Assembly: GCA_910585725.1 (NCBI GenBank)
Contig: CAJUFA010000028.1
Coordinates: forward strand, 1 to 42,957
DNA length: 42,957 nucleotides
From: an uncultured Dorea sp.
GTDB taxonomy: Bacteria > Bacillota > Clostridia > Lachnospirales > Lachnospiraceae
Direction of reading: 5' to 3'
Shown here one piece after another: positions 32,828 to 40,659 of this stretch; positions within the stretch are counted from its first letter, which is position 1, and each line of letters begins with the position of its first letter. Below the pieces are notes generated by a model. That model saw nothing but the letters and a program-made list of their open reading frames with translations, did no database searches and was not told the origin of the DNA. Position numbers and translations under genes: made by a program.

Positions 32828-33964
32828 CTATGGAATACTCGGGAGCGCCACAAGCACATCCTCCTTCTTGGGATATATCTTCTCGATCTCTTCTTTTTCA
32901 AGTCCCGCATCTTCCCAGAAGTTCTCGCCCCATTTTAATTCCGCGGCTTCTACGCCGTTCTTTCCAGTAGCTACATAACAGCTTGCCGGAATCTTCGGCG
33001 AGATCGTCTCCGGATCCACGCTTCCATCCATCACTCCCAGCAATATCTGTGCAGATTGCTGGCCGATACTTTCCGCATCCTGAACAACAGTCGCTACAAA
33101 CGGGCTGTCTTCCTGAAACAGCATCTGGAATCCGATGATATCTCCGTCGATGCCGACCATCTTGATCTCATCCCCTCTTCCGGCACGCCGAATCGCCTCG
33201 CTGGCTCCTGATACTAATTGATCATACGTTCCAAAGATACCGGCGATACTTCCCTCCTCCGGATTCGCGGTCAGTATCTCCTCGATCTGGGTCTGTACCT
33301 TAGCCGGGTTGTGCTCGGCCGGAACTTCATGGATCTTCACATCCGGGAAGTCTGCCGCAACAGCCTCAAAGATTCTCTTCCTGGTTTCCAGAAGCGGCGC
33401 GCCCGGAACCCACACGACATATACGTCTCCTTCGTAGCCGATACCGGCAAGCAGTGCGTCTGAAGCCAGGGTAGCCATAAGTGGATCGTCTCCGTTCGTA
33501 TCGCCAAGCGTATGCGCCACCGGCGCGCCTATTCCCTGTGTGATAACCGGTATCCCTTTCTTCTCCGCTTCCGCCATCAAAGGCTCAAGCTGTTCTGCGT
33601 CTCCCAGATGAACGATCAGACCGTCGATTCCTGAGTTGATCAGGTTCTCAATGTTTTCATTATGCTTCTGCACATCTGCCTGCGCGTCCGCAATCACAAC
33701 GCTTCCTCCCGCGGCCTCAACCGCCTCCTGAGATGCCGTTACAACACCGCGGTTGTAATCATTCGTGATCTCTCTGGCCGCTATCCCGATCTTAAAGTTT
33801 CCTTCCGTCTTGCTCTCCGTCACAGTCTCATTCTCGGATCCCGCATCCTGACTCTCTTCGCTCTTCTCTACCGAATCTCCCGACCCCTGCCCGTCAACCG
33901 TACATCCGGTTAATGTAGCCGTGATCAGCGCCGCCGCTAAGAACAATGCACACCATTTCTTCAT
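32828..33964 (-). CDS. Substrate-binding lipoprotein, ribose/galactose type (Peripla_BP_4)
   Basis: Extracytoplasmic binding protein of 378 residues. The lipobox LTGC gives lipidation at Cys21, then an acidic linker to about 55. The type I periplasmic fold begins FKIGIAAREITNDYNRGVV and continues with IENLINSGIDGLIVHLGD, VPVI-like strands and GIDGDIIGFQMLF. The family binds sugars, polyols and autoinducer-2; the pocket cannot be assigned by eye. First gene of the importer operon, with its own good promoter, divergent from the hybrid kinase. AAGGAGG precedes the ATG. Confidence 0.9.
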   Translation of the reverse strand: MKKWCALFLAAALITATLTGCTVDGQGSGDSVEKSEESQDAGSENETVTESKTEGNFKIGIAAREITNDYNRGVVTASQEAVEAAGGSVVIADAQADVQKHNENIENLINSGIDGLIVHLGDAEQLEPLMAEAEKKGIPVITQGIGAPVAHTLGDTNGDDPLMATLASDALLAGIGYEGDVYVVWVPGAPLLETRKRIFEAVAADFPDVKIHEVPAEHNPAKVQTQIEEILTANPEEGSIAGIFGTYDQLVSGASEAIRRAGRGDEIKMVGIDGDIIGFQMLFQEDSPFVATVVQDAESIGQQSAQILLGVMDGSVDPETISPKIPASCYVATGKNGVEAAELKWGENFWEDAGLEKEEIEKIYPKKEDVLVALPSIP

Positions 33965-33996
33965 CTTTTTTTCCTCCTTGTAATTTTGTTGATTTT

Positions 33997-34024
33997 ATTA
34001 TACAATAATAAACATATTAGTCAA
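33997..34024 (-). promoter_or_regulatory. Promoter of the ABC importer operon
   Basis: On the minus strand TTGACT (34019-34024) and a perfect TATAAT (33997-34002) are 16 bp apart. The -10 lies in the dyad TTTATTA-tacaa-TAATAAA (33994-34012). Confidence 0.6.
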
Positions 34025-34051
34025 CATCAAAATAATCATTTTAATAAACAT
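34006..34051. repeat. Direct repeat TAATAAACAT in the divergent control region
   Basis: TAATAAACAT occurs at 34006-34015 and again at 34042-34051, start to start 36 bp. The first copy lies in the importer promoter spacer. Related AACATCA words occur near 34023 and 34072. Direct repeats are the usual sites of OmpR- and SARP-type winged helices, so these are candidate targets of the adjacent regulator. Confidence 0.4.
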
Positions 34052-34124
34052 TGGCGTTTTACATAAATATTAACATCAGATTTTAGACAAATTATACAAT
34101 TATTTCTTTTAATTTTTCGTTATG

Positions 34125-34133
34125 TGGTATAAT
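34125..34133 (+). promoter_or_regulatory. Extended -10 of the hybrid kinase gene
   Basis: TGGTATAAT, an extended -10 with perfect TATAAT at 34128-34133, 39 nt before the start codon; the -35 region is poor. Confidence 0.5.
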
Positions 34134-34171
34134 ATTACAAATACAGGAAAATCATTATGCAGGAGGTTGCT

Positions 34172-37100
34172 ATGAGAAAAATATTTGATAAACATTCTTT
34201 TTTTGTCCATCCATTGACCATATGGCTGTTTTCCTCTGCTCTTCTAATCGCTGTATTTCTTTTCTGGGCTGTCCGCCTGGAAAACGCAGACCGGGCGCAT
34301 GCCGGAGTTCAGTATGCCTCCCGCATTAATAACAGGACGCCGGTTGCGCTGAACGGGGAATGGGAATACTATGACAAACAGTTTCTCTTTCCTTCCGACT
34401 TCTCCGGGAACACCGACGGCGTCTCCCAAAAGAGCTACCGTACCCTCCCCGGCTCCCGTCCTTCTTCATATGGATATGGCACATACCGGCTTACTTTCTC
34501 ATTCTTAAGTTCAGAATCTCTGTATTCCCTGCGTCTTACCGGTATCCAGAGCGCCGCGCGCATCTATATAGACGGAAAACTTATCTCCGACATCGGTTTT
34601 ACTTCTTCTCTGGAATCGAGTTCAGAGACTTCAAAGGACAGCCAATATATTGTGTTTCCCCTTAATATCATGAGGCGCACCCATGAAATGATCATCCATG
34701 TGTCGAATTTCAGCAATTATCCGTCCGGTATTACGAACCCTATTTATTTCGGCACGCAAATCGACGGCTATCGACTATCGTCGCAGTTTAAATTCGCAGA
34801 ATCCGTGGGACTTATCAGTGTCGGCCTCCTGATCATCTTTTTGATCTTTATCTTATTTTTCAAGATCCAGATAAGGAGCACCCTGCATCTGCTCCTATGT
34901 ACTATTATGCTGGCGTTCCAGCTGATTTATTCCAGCAACGAACTGCTTACGCAACCCATACGGTCCCACGTTTACCTTCTCCTGGCCCGGATTAATATCT
35001 CCTCCCTCGGCCTGATGGGACTTGGTATGGTTCTGCTCGCCGGACAGAGTTGCTATTCCCAAAGGATATTGTGCAAAACACTCAAAATCTATTATTATAT
35101 GCTTCCCGTACTCTTATGCTTCACCATACTATGCCCGGGCAAGCACCTTCTGTACGCCAAGATGCTGGCAGACCTATATCTGACCATGTCCTTTCTTCAC
35201 GCCTGCTCTATACTGGTTATAGAAGCCCGCAACAGAAGCTACAGCGCGCTGATGCTTTTATTGTCGCTGACCTTTTGCAGCTATTACTTCTCTTTGCAGT
35301 TTTTCTACAGCAAGGGGATTGTTACCGCGAACGCCTATAACAGCATTTATATCTTCCTGTTAGTCGCCTACGCCGCCTCTCAGCTTGCCTATGTCTCTCT
35401 GCAAGTATCGCGGATCTATACCGGCAATGCAAGACTGGCCCAGCGAATGGCCGTCTCCGATAAACTAAAAAGTGAATTTATATCCGCCGCTTCACATGAG
35501 CTGCGCACGCCCCTTCACGGCATCCTGAACATCATCGAATCGGCCGCCTCCCGCCTGGAGCAGCCCGACCGCGCCAAAGAACAGCTTCATATGGCTCTGA
35601 ATCTTGCCCGAAAGATGAACAGCGTCATCGATGATCTATATGGTTTTTATTCCTCATCCGAACAGTTGAATACAAGCCTGAAGCCAATCAACCTTGATAT
35701 CGAAGTCAACGCGGCCATTGAAGTATTTCATTATACTTCCGGTAATTCCAAACTCGCATTAATCAACGATCTTTCCCCGGACGCCCTCTGGGTGAACGCC
35801 GACGAATCCTGCCTCTGGGAAATTCTAAATAATATTATCGGAAACGCGGTAAAATACACGGAAGCCGGTTCCATAACCGTTACAAGCCGGAAAGCAGACG
35901 GAAAAATCTATGTATCTGTTACCGATACCGGAATAGGGATCCCCGCCGGGGATATGGACTATATCTTCGACAAATCCGTCCGCCTCGAAAATGCCTCTCA
36001 AAAAGCTGAAGGTCTGGGTTATGGACTCTATCTCGTACGTCAGCTTGTAAAACGGATGAAGGGGGAAATCTATGTAGAATGGTCGGTTCCGGGAAAAGGA
36101 ACCTGTATTACCTTTTACCTGGGAGCATGCGACCTGAGAATGATCAACCAGGAAACTACCGCAAAACAGATTCTTGACCATAACGGACAGAATTATCTGG
36201 AAACCTTCCGCGGAACATCCGCTTCTTTATTAGTCGTAGACGATAATGAAGACAACCTCCATATCATTCGGACGCTCTTTGAAGACTGTTGTTTTTCCAT
36301 GGATTTGGTCCAAAATGCCGGGAAGGCTTTGGACTTGCTAGATAAACGTTCTTATGATATCATCATATTAGATGTAATGATGCCAGAGACGAGCGGATTT
36401 GAACTGTGCCGGACAATCAGGGAACGATACTCACATTTTGAACTTCCGGTACTTCTCCTGACTGCCTGTGATTCTACGGAAGAGATCCTGACCGGCTTCT
36501 GGTCAGGCGCGAACGACTATGTTGTAAAGCCCGCCGACCGAACAGAGCTGCGGACCCGCGTATTCAGTCTGGTGACCTTGAAACAGTCTGCGAACGCGGC
36601 TCTGGAAAATGAGATGCTGTTTCTCCAGGCTCAAATCCGACCGCATTTTCTTTATAACGCTTTTAACACCATCAGCGCGGTCGCCCTGACAGACGGTCCG
36701 AAAGCCAGCGACTTAATTGACGATCTGGCGATATATCTGCGGGGCTGCTTCAACAGCGACGTAAGCCAGGGGCTTATTCCAATCGAAACAGAACTGGGAA
36801 TTGTTGATTCCTATGTCCGCATCGAACAGGCAAGATTCGGGAAACGTCTGCAATTTGTATCTGCCGTCGAGACATCTTGCAGCTTCTTCCTTCCGCCGCT
36901 GACAATCCAGCCGCTGGTGGAAAATTCTATCCGCCACGCTACCCTGGACAACTATGCAGATATTGAGATACGGCTGTCTATCGCGGAGAATCTACAGTTT
37001 ATCTATATCACCATCCGGGACAACGGTAAAGGGATCGAACCGTCTACCATCTCCGAATTGATGGACGACTGCCCTTCCCGCCGTACAGGAGGGATCGGAT

Positions 37101-37225
37101 TAAACAACGTAAACCGCAGACTGAAGCTTCATTACGGTATCCCCCTGGAGGTCCATACCACTCCTAAGGACGGCACCCGTATTTTGATCAAAATCCCCAA
37201 GACACATATATACGGGAAAAAATAA
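34172..37225 (+). CDS. 7TMR-DISM hybrid histidine kinase with two kinase cores
   Basis: Large membrane sensor of 1017 residues. Order: signal/anchor helix (about 10-33), extracytoplasmic jelly-roll of the 7TMR-DISMED2 type (about 50-190), seven transmembrane helices (about 200-400), HisKA with His near 441 (AASHELRTPLHG), a HATPase with NIIGNAVKYTE and DTGIGIP, a receiver domain with Asp near 733 (IIILDVMMPE), then a LytS-like His_kinase domain with His near 823 (AQIRPHFLYNAFNT) and a second HATPase (QPLVENSIRHA, DNGKGIE). So there are two histidines and two ATPases in one chain. AGGAGG at 34161-34166 supports the ATG at 34172; an ATG five codons earlier lies upstream of that site. A response regulator follows 18 nt later. 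Confidence 0.9.
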   Translation: MRKIFDKHSFFVHPLTIWLFSSALLIAVFLFWAVRLENADRAHAGVQYASRINNRTPVALNGEWEYYDKQFLFPSDFSGNTDGVSQKSYRTLPGSRPSSYGYGTYRLTFSFLSSESLYSLRLTGIQSAARIYIDGKLISDIGFTSSLESSSETSKDSQYIVFPLNIMRRTHEMIIHVSNFSNYPSGITNPIYFGTQIDGYRLSSQFKFAESVGLISVGLLIIFLIFILFFKIQIRSTLHLLLCTIMLAFQLIYSSNELLTQPIRSHVYLLLARINISSLGLMGLGMVLLAGQSCYSQRILCKTLKIYYYMLPVLLCFTILCPGKHLLYAKMLADLYLTMSFLHACSILVIEARNRSYSALMLLLSLTFCSYYFSLQFFYSKGIVTANAYNSIYIFLLVAYAASQLAYVSLQVSRIYTGNARLAQRMAVSDKLKSEFISAASHELRTPLHGILNIIESAASRLEQPDRAKEQLHMALNLARKMNSVIDDLYGFYSSSEQLNTSLKPINLDIEVNAAIEVFHYTSGNSKLALINDLSPDALWVNADESCLWEILNNIIGNAVKYTEAGSITVTSRKADGKIYVSVTDTGIGIPAGDMDYIFDKSVRLENASQKAEGLGYGLYLVRQLVKRMKGEIYVEWSVPGKGTCITFYLGACDLRMINQETTAKQILDHNGQNYLETFRGTSASLLVVDDNEDNLHIIRTLFEDCCFSMDLVQNAGKALDLLDKRSYDIIILDVMMPETSGFELCRTIRERYSHFELPVLLLTACDSTEEILTGFWSGANDYVVKPADRTELRTRVFSLVTLKQSANAALENEMLFLQAQIRPHFLYNAFNTISAVALTDGPKASDLIDDLAIYLRGCFNSDVSQGLIPIETELGIVDSYVRIEQARFGKRLQFVSAVETSCSFFLPPLTIQPLVENSIRHATLDNYADIEIRLSIAENLQFIYITIRDNGKGIEPSTISELMDDCPSRRTGGIGLNNVNRRLKLHYGIPLEVHTTPKDGTRILIKIPKTHIYGKK

Positions 37226-37243
37226 TTTTCATCGAGGTAAGCC

Positions 37244-38356
37244 ATGAAATACAGAACAATTATTGTGGATGACGAACTGCCCGCATTGACAAAATTACGC
37301 TATCTCTTAGAACCCTATAATGATTTTGAATTGATAGGCGCTTTCGATAACGCCGACGACGTCCTTGATTCCATCGAAGAACTGCGTCCCCAGGTCGCTT
37401 TTTTAGATATCGCTATGCCCGGCCACAATGGAATGGAACTGGCTTCCATTCTGCAGTCCCGTTCAACAGACAGAATTAAGATTATCTTCATCACTGCGTT
37501 CGACCAATATGCCGTTTCTGCTTTTGAGATCAACGCAACCGATTATCTCCTCAAACCTGTCAGCAAAGAACGCTTCCATAAATCTATCCTACGGATACAA
37601 AATATGTTCTCAGATGCGTCGCCGGCTTCTTCCGGCTCCGCGCCTGCATATTTATCACAGCCTATGCTTCATACCTTCGGCAAACTGGAGATCACAGGCG
37701 GCTCAACAATACAGCCGGAATGGCGGACGGCTAAAGTTCGTGAGCTTTTTGCGCTTTTCCTCCAGAACCGCCCCAACGGCATCTACCGTCAGACTCTGCT
37801 TAAGACGTTATGGGGAAACCTTTCTGAGGAAAAAGCCCTTTCCAACCTTAATACATGCAACTATTACCTGCGGAAATTCCTGAAGGAGACCAAGACAGAT
37901 ATCTCCTTGAATTACAAACGCGGATACTATTCTCTGGATCTGGGAAGCGTAGTATGCGACGCCGACGTCTTTAAGCATGCGGAATCACAGACTTCTTCAT
38001 TATCAGAAACAAACCTCCCGGACGTCCTGTATGCCGCTTCTTTATACCGGGGAAAATATTTTGAAGATGTAAAATGCGACTGGGCCAATCTTTTAAGAGA
38101 TCAGTATGACATCCGATATGCCAGTCTCCGCGTGAAGATCGCATCCTATTATGCGTCCGCCGGACAATTGGAAGCCTCCAACTCTCAGGCCGCCATGGCT
38201 CTGGATATCGACCCTCTCTGTGAAAACGCGTGGAAGCTTCTCCTGATAAACTATAAAGCTTCAGATGACAAGACGCATTTCGAAACCACCCGAAAGAGCA
38301 GGGCGTCCGCATACCAAAATCTTGGACTTACGGCGCCGGTATTGGATTTTCTCTAA
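37244..38356 (+). CDS. SARP/BTAD-type response regulator
   Basis: A 370-residue regulator with a LytTR-style receiver (1-120; DDE at 9-11, Asp55 in VAFLDIAMPG, Lys in YLLKPVS), an OmpR-like winged helix (about 140-230: AKVRELFALFLQNRPNG, LSNLNTCNYYLRKFL) and a C-terminal BTAD helical-repeat domain (about 240-360). This matches COG3947-type regulators and, in the output part, Streptomyces SARP activators. It is cotranscribed with the hybrid kinase and divergent from the ABC importer, its likely target together with its own promoter (inference). A strong terminator follows. Confidence 0.87.
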   Translation: MKYRTIIVDDELPALTKLRYLLEPYNDFELIGAFDNADDVLDSIEELRPQVAFLDIAMPGHNGMELASILQSRSTDRIKIIFITAFDQYAVSAFEINATDYLLKPVSKERFHKSILRIQNMFSDASPASSGSAPAYLSQPMLHTFGKLEITGGSTIQPEWRTAKVRELFALFLQNRPNGIYRQTLLKTLWGNLSEEKALSNLNTCNYYLRKFLKETKTDISLNYKRGYYSLDLGSVVCDADVFKHAESQTSSLSETNLPDVLYAASLYRGKYFEDVKCDWANLLRDQYDIRYASLRVKIASYYASAGQLEASNSQAAMALDIDPLCENAWKLLLINYKASDDKTHFETTRKSRASAYQNLGLTAPVLDFL

Positions 38357-38405
38357 AAAGAGACTGCTGCAAAAAATATCAATTTTTTTGCAGCAGTCTC
38401 TTTTT
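38355..38405. terminator. Strong bidirectional terminator
   Basis: AAAAAGAGACTGCTGCAAAA (from 38355) pairs with TTTTGCAGCAGTCTCTTTTT (ending 38405) with a short AT loop, near-perfect over about 22 bp and flanked by A and T runs. It serves the regulator gene on the plus strand and possibly the SEDS gene on the minus strand. Confidence 0.9.
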
Positions 38406-38443
38406 AATCGGCAAAGAAGTCTTTAGATTGGATACGCATCATA

Positions 38444-39814
38444 TCAGATATTCGATTTAACGGAAACCTTCAGCCGCCTTTTCCTCTTCATATCTAACGG
38501 AATCTCCTGATAACGGTAGATACTGAGCAGCAGCCCTAACAAGACATTCGTCACAACTACCCCCGTCCCTCCATAAGTAAAGAAAGGACAATAAACACCG
38601 CCAACCGGGAACAATCCTGTATTCACCAACACATAGAACAATAACTGTACAAAGAATACCACAGAACAACTGACGCCCATGATCATCCCCAGTTCATTCT
38701 TTTGCCGAAGAGATATCCCCAGAAAATAGATAAAGAGAAATGTCAGCGCTCCGATCAGCAGCACGGCGGCAAGTATTCCGTAGTATGCCGCCACATAAAC
38801 CAGACCAAATTCCGCCCCGCCCGGAAACCCTTCTGCGGCGCTGACCGCAGATTCACCGGCGCCGCTTAACACACTTCCGTCCAGAATCTCCCGGAGCATT
38901 CGGAACCGATATCCTGCTTCTTTGCTTCCCGGATGCAGAACCGCCCGAAGCCTCGCCGCCTGATAATCTGCCCCTGTGCGAATCACCCACGCACAAACTG
39001 CAGCCGGAAGCAGCAAGACAATCCCCCATATTCCTGCCAACGTATACTTTACGGACACTGCAAACCATCCTTTGCCGACCGCAAATGACAGAATCAAAAC
39101 AAACATCAGGAAAAGCATCATAGCCGTGCTTATACTCGGTATATACAGGCTTATGCACATTGCAGGAAACATCCACAAGACACCCTTAACAACCGCAGAA
39201 TATCCCTGCCCCCGATATCCGTACATGACTGCTCCGTATAACGGCAAAAACAGATAACACAGCATCTTAATGTTCACAGAGGAAACTCCGGGAATCGGCA
39301 GACAAAGAAATACTGACGCTCCATTCACCGGAACTCCAAACAGCATAATCCCGGCGGCTATCATCATCGTCAGCAGCACAGTCAGCTCTTTTGCCCACAG
39401 CCCCAGCCTGCTGTAATCCGCATAACAGACTCCTGTCATGATCATAAATCCTATTAACATGTACAAAATATAACTTGATATAGCTCCTGGCAGAAGGGAC
39501 GCTTCCGCAAAGTTCTTTTGCAGAAAAAAGGAAACCAGAAAACCTGCCGCGTATAATATTCCCACCAACGCAAAAAATCCCCCTATCATCTGCGGCCGGT
39601 GAACCATGTCAAGAGCCGCTCCTGCTTCCACCGGATCTCCCATCTCTTTTACCGCCTCCGCCTGGGCCTCATCTCTGGTCATTCCCTCGCTTACAAAGAA
39701 TTCTTCCTGCTCTTCCATATGATTCAGGATCTCCCGTGCTACCTGACTCCTGGCCTTTTTACAACGAATCTGCTCCGTCAATATCCGAATATATTCTTCT
39801 TTTCTGTCTCCCAT
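38444..39814 (-). CDS. SEDS (FtsW/RodA/SpoVE-like) protein with N-terminal permease-prefix domain
   Basis: A 456-residue protein. Residues 1-70 form a helical permease-prefix/HAAS-like domain (EYIRILTEQIRCKKARSQV, MTRDEAQAEAVKEMGDP), as in PadR-linked membrane proteins. The rest has about ten helices in SEDS order, ending in the FtsW signature CPFFTYGGTGVVV (near 415), with a QAARL-type loop and PSISTAMML. SEDS proteins polymerise peptidoglycan strands from lipid II. The residue aligned by eye with the catalytic Asp of RodA/FtsW (TDF motif) is Glu in AEF near 334, so activity is uncertain. It starts 14 nt after the PadR gene with AAAGGAGG before the ATG. No penicillin-binding partner is adjacent. 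Confidence 0.8.
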   Translation of the reverse strand: MGDRKEEYIRILTEQIRCKKARSQVAREILNHMEEQEEFFVSEGMTRDEAQAEAVKEMGDPVEAGAALDMVHRPQMIGGFFALVGILYAAGFLVSFFLQKNFAEASLLPGAISSYILYMLIGFMIMTGVCYADYSRLGLWAKELTVLLTMMIAAGIMLFGVPVNGASVFLCLPIPGVSSVNIKMLCYLFLPLYGAVMYGYRGQGYSAVVKGVLWMFPAMCISLYIPSISTAMMLFLMFVLILSFAVGKGWFAVSVKYTLAGIWGIVLLLPAAVCAWVIRTGADYQAARLRAVLHPGSKEAGYRFRMLREILDGSVLSGAGESAVSAAEGFPGGAEFGLVYVAAYYGILAAVLLIGALTFLFIYFLGISLRQKNELGMIMGVSCSVVFFVQLLFYVLVNTGLFPVGGVYCPFFTYGGTGVVVTNVLLGLLLSIYRYQEIPLDMKRKRRLKVSVKSNI

Positions 39815-39828
39815 AAAATGCCTCCTTT

Positions 39829-40212
39829 CTAATACGCCGCCATATTAATCTCCGTGCAGAGTATACCCCTTACTTCAGGATGAACACCATGACTTTCTAA
39901 TACGTTCACAACTGCCCGGGAATACGCCGTCCATTCCTCTTTCTTCTGTACAAGAAGCTTACATCCGTCCTCCGTCATATGATAATATTTTCGTGTTTTC
40001 CCGGATTCTTCTTTCTCGTAAGAACTTAACACTCCCTTTGACTCCATTCCATGAAGCAGAGGATATAGCGTTCCCGCTTTTAACTCAAATACATTCTCCG
40101 ACTTCCTGCGAAGTTCTTCAATCATCTCATACCCATACATATCCTTCTCTTTTAGTAACCGCAAGATCAGCATGGACGTACTACCCGAGACCAGGCTTTT
40201 ATCAATTGCCAT
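39829..40212 (-). CDS. PadR-family transcriptional repressor
   Basis: A 127-residue winged-helix repressor. The core reads STSMLILRLLKEKDMYGYEMIEEL, then GTLYPLLHGMESKGVL and the wing GKTRKYYHMTEDG, followed by a short dimerisation helix. The ATG at 40212 (MAIDKSL) is chosen because AAAGGGG lies 9 nt upstream; the 16 extra codons of the longer frame have no family resemblance. First gene of a two-gene operon with the SEDS protein, behind a promoter covered by dyads, so it likely represses both. Confidence 0.9.
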   Translation of the reverse strand: MAIDKSLVSGSTSMLILRLLKEKDMYGYEMIEELRRKSENVFELKAGTLYPLLHGMESKGVLSSYEKEESGKTRKYYHMTEDGCKLLVQKKEEWTAYSRAVVNVLESHGVHPEVRGILCTEINMAAY

Positions 40213-40268
40213 ATCTGTTTTCCCCTTTCTCTGACAATCCGACGTTTTAATAAATTGCATATATCATT

Positions 40269-40287
40269 TATCTATAATATATAGATA
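40269..40287. promoter_or_regulatory. PadR-type operator dyad
   Basis: TATCTATA (40269-40276) and TATAGATA (40280-40287) are perfect inverted 8-bp arms around a 3-bp centre, placed between the promoter and the padR start. A second TATCTATA at 40324-40331 lies inside the -35/-10 spacer. Confidence 0.65.
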
Positions 40288-40310
40288 GTCGATACATATT
40301 ATCTGATTGC

Positions 40311-40339
40311 ATTATATATCGGTTATCTATATATGTCAA
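40311..40339 (-). promoter_or_regulatory. Consensus promoter of the padR-SEDS operon
   Basis: On the minus strand TTGACA (40334-40339) and TATAAT (40311-40316) are both perfect and 17 bp apart. So strong a promoter fits tight repression by the PadR protein. Confidence 0.75.
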
Positions 40340-40448
40340 CACTTTATTTCGGCGCCGACATAATTGACCTGAATACACCCCTGGAACCGGCTTGGATACA
40401 AAAAGTTACATACATTTATTCAACTTTCCTGTATATCCCGCATAATAA

Positions 40449-40464
40449 CTGCATATATTGTGCA
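40449..40464. promoter_or_regulatory. Distal ARG box upstream of argG
   Basis: CTGCATATATTGTGCA is a near-palindrome with TGCA ends, matching the box shape found at argC. It starts 49 bp upstream of the box that overlaps the argG promoter. Confidence 0.45.
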
Positions 40465-40497
40465 TAAAGTGTATATTTCTATATTTTTCATTTTATT

Positions 40498-40527
40498 CTT
40501 GCATAATTATAAAAAATGCGTTATAGT
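40498..40527 (+). promoter_or_regulatory. argG promoter overlapped by an ARG box
   Basis: TTGCAT (40499-40504) and TATAGT (40522-40527) are 17 bp apart. The 14-bp string CTTGCATAATTATA (40498-40511) is identical to one in the argC control region, and covers the -35 in both. A leader of about 125 nt follows; no terminator-like stem or T-box was recognised in it. Confidence 0.65.
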
Positions 40528-40659
40528 ATTCCTTGCAATTGTGAATACAGAATTATGTAACTGTCCAGAACATGTTTGAAGATCACTCCCTATACAGAGA
40601 TCAAACTTTAAACATATTCAAATCAAATACAGAATACAAAAAATCAGGAGGCTACACAA

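Noticed and set aside
40534..40659. T-box or attenuator in the argG leader
   Set aside because: No T-box sequence and no terminator stem with a T run; repression at the promoter explains control.
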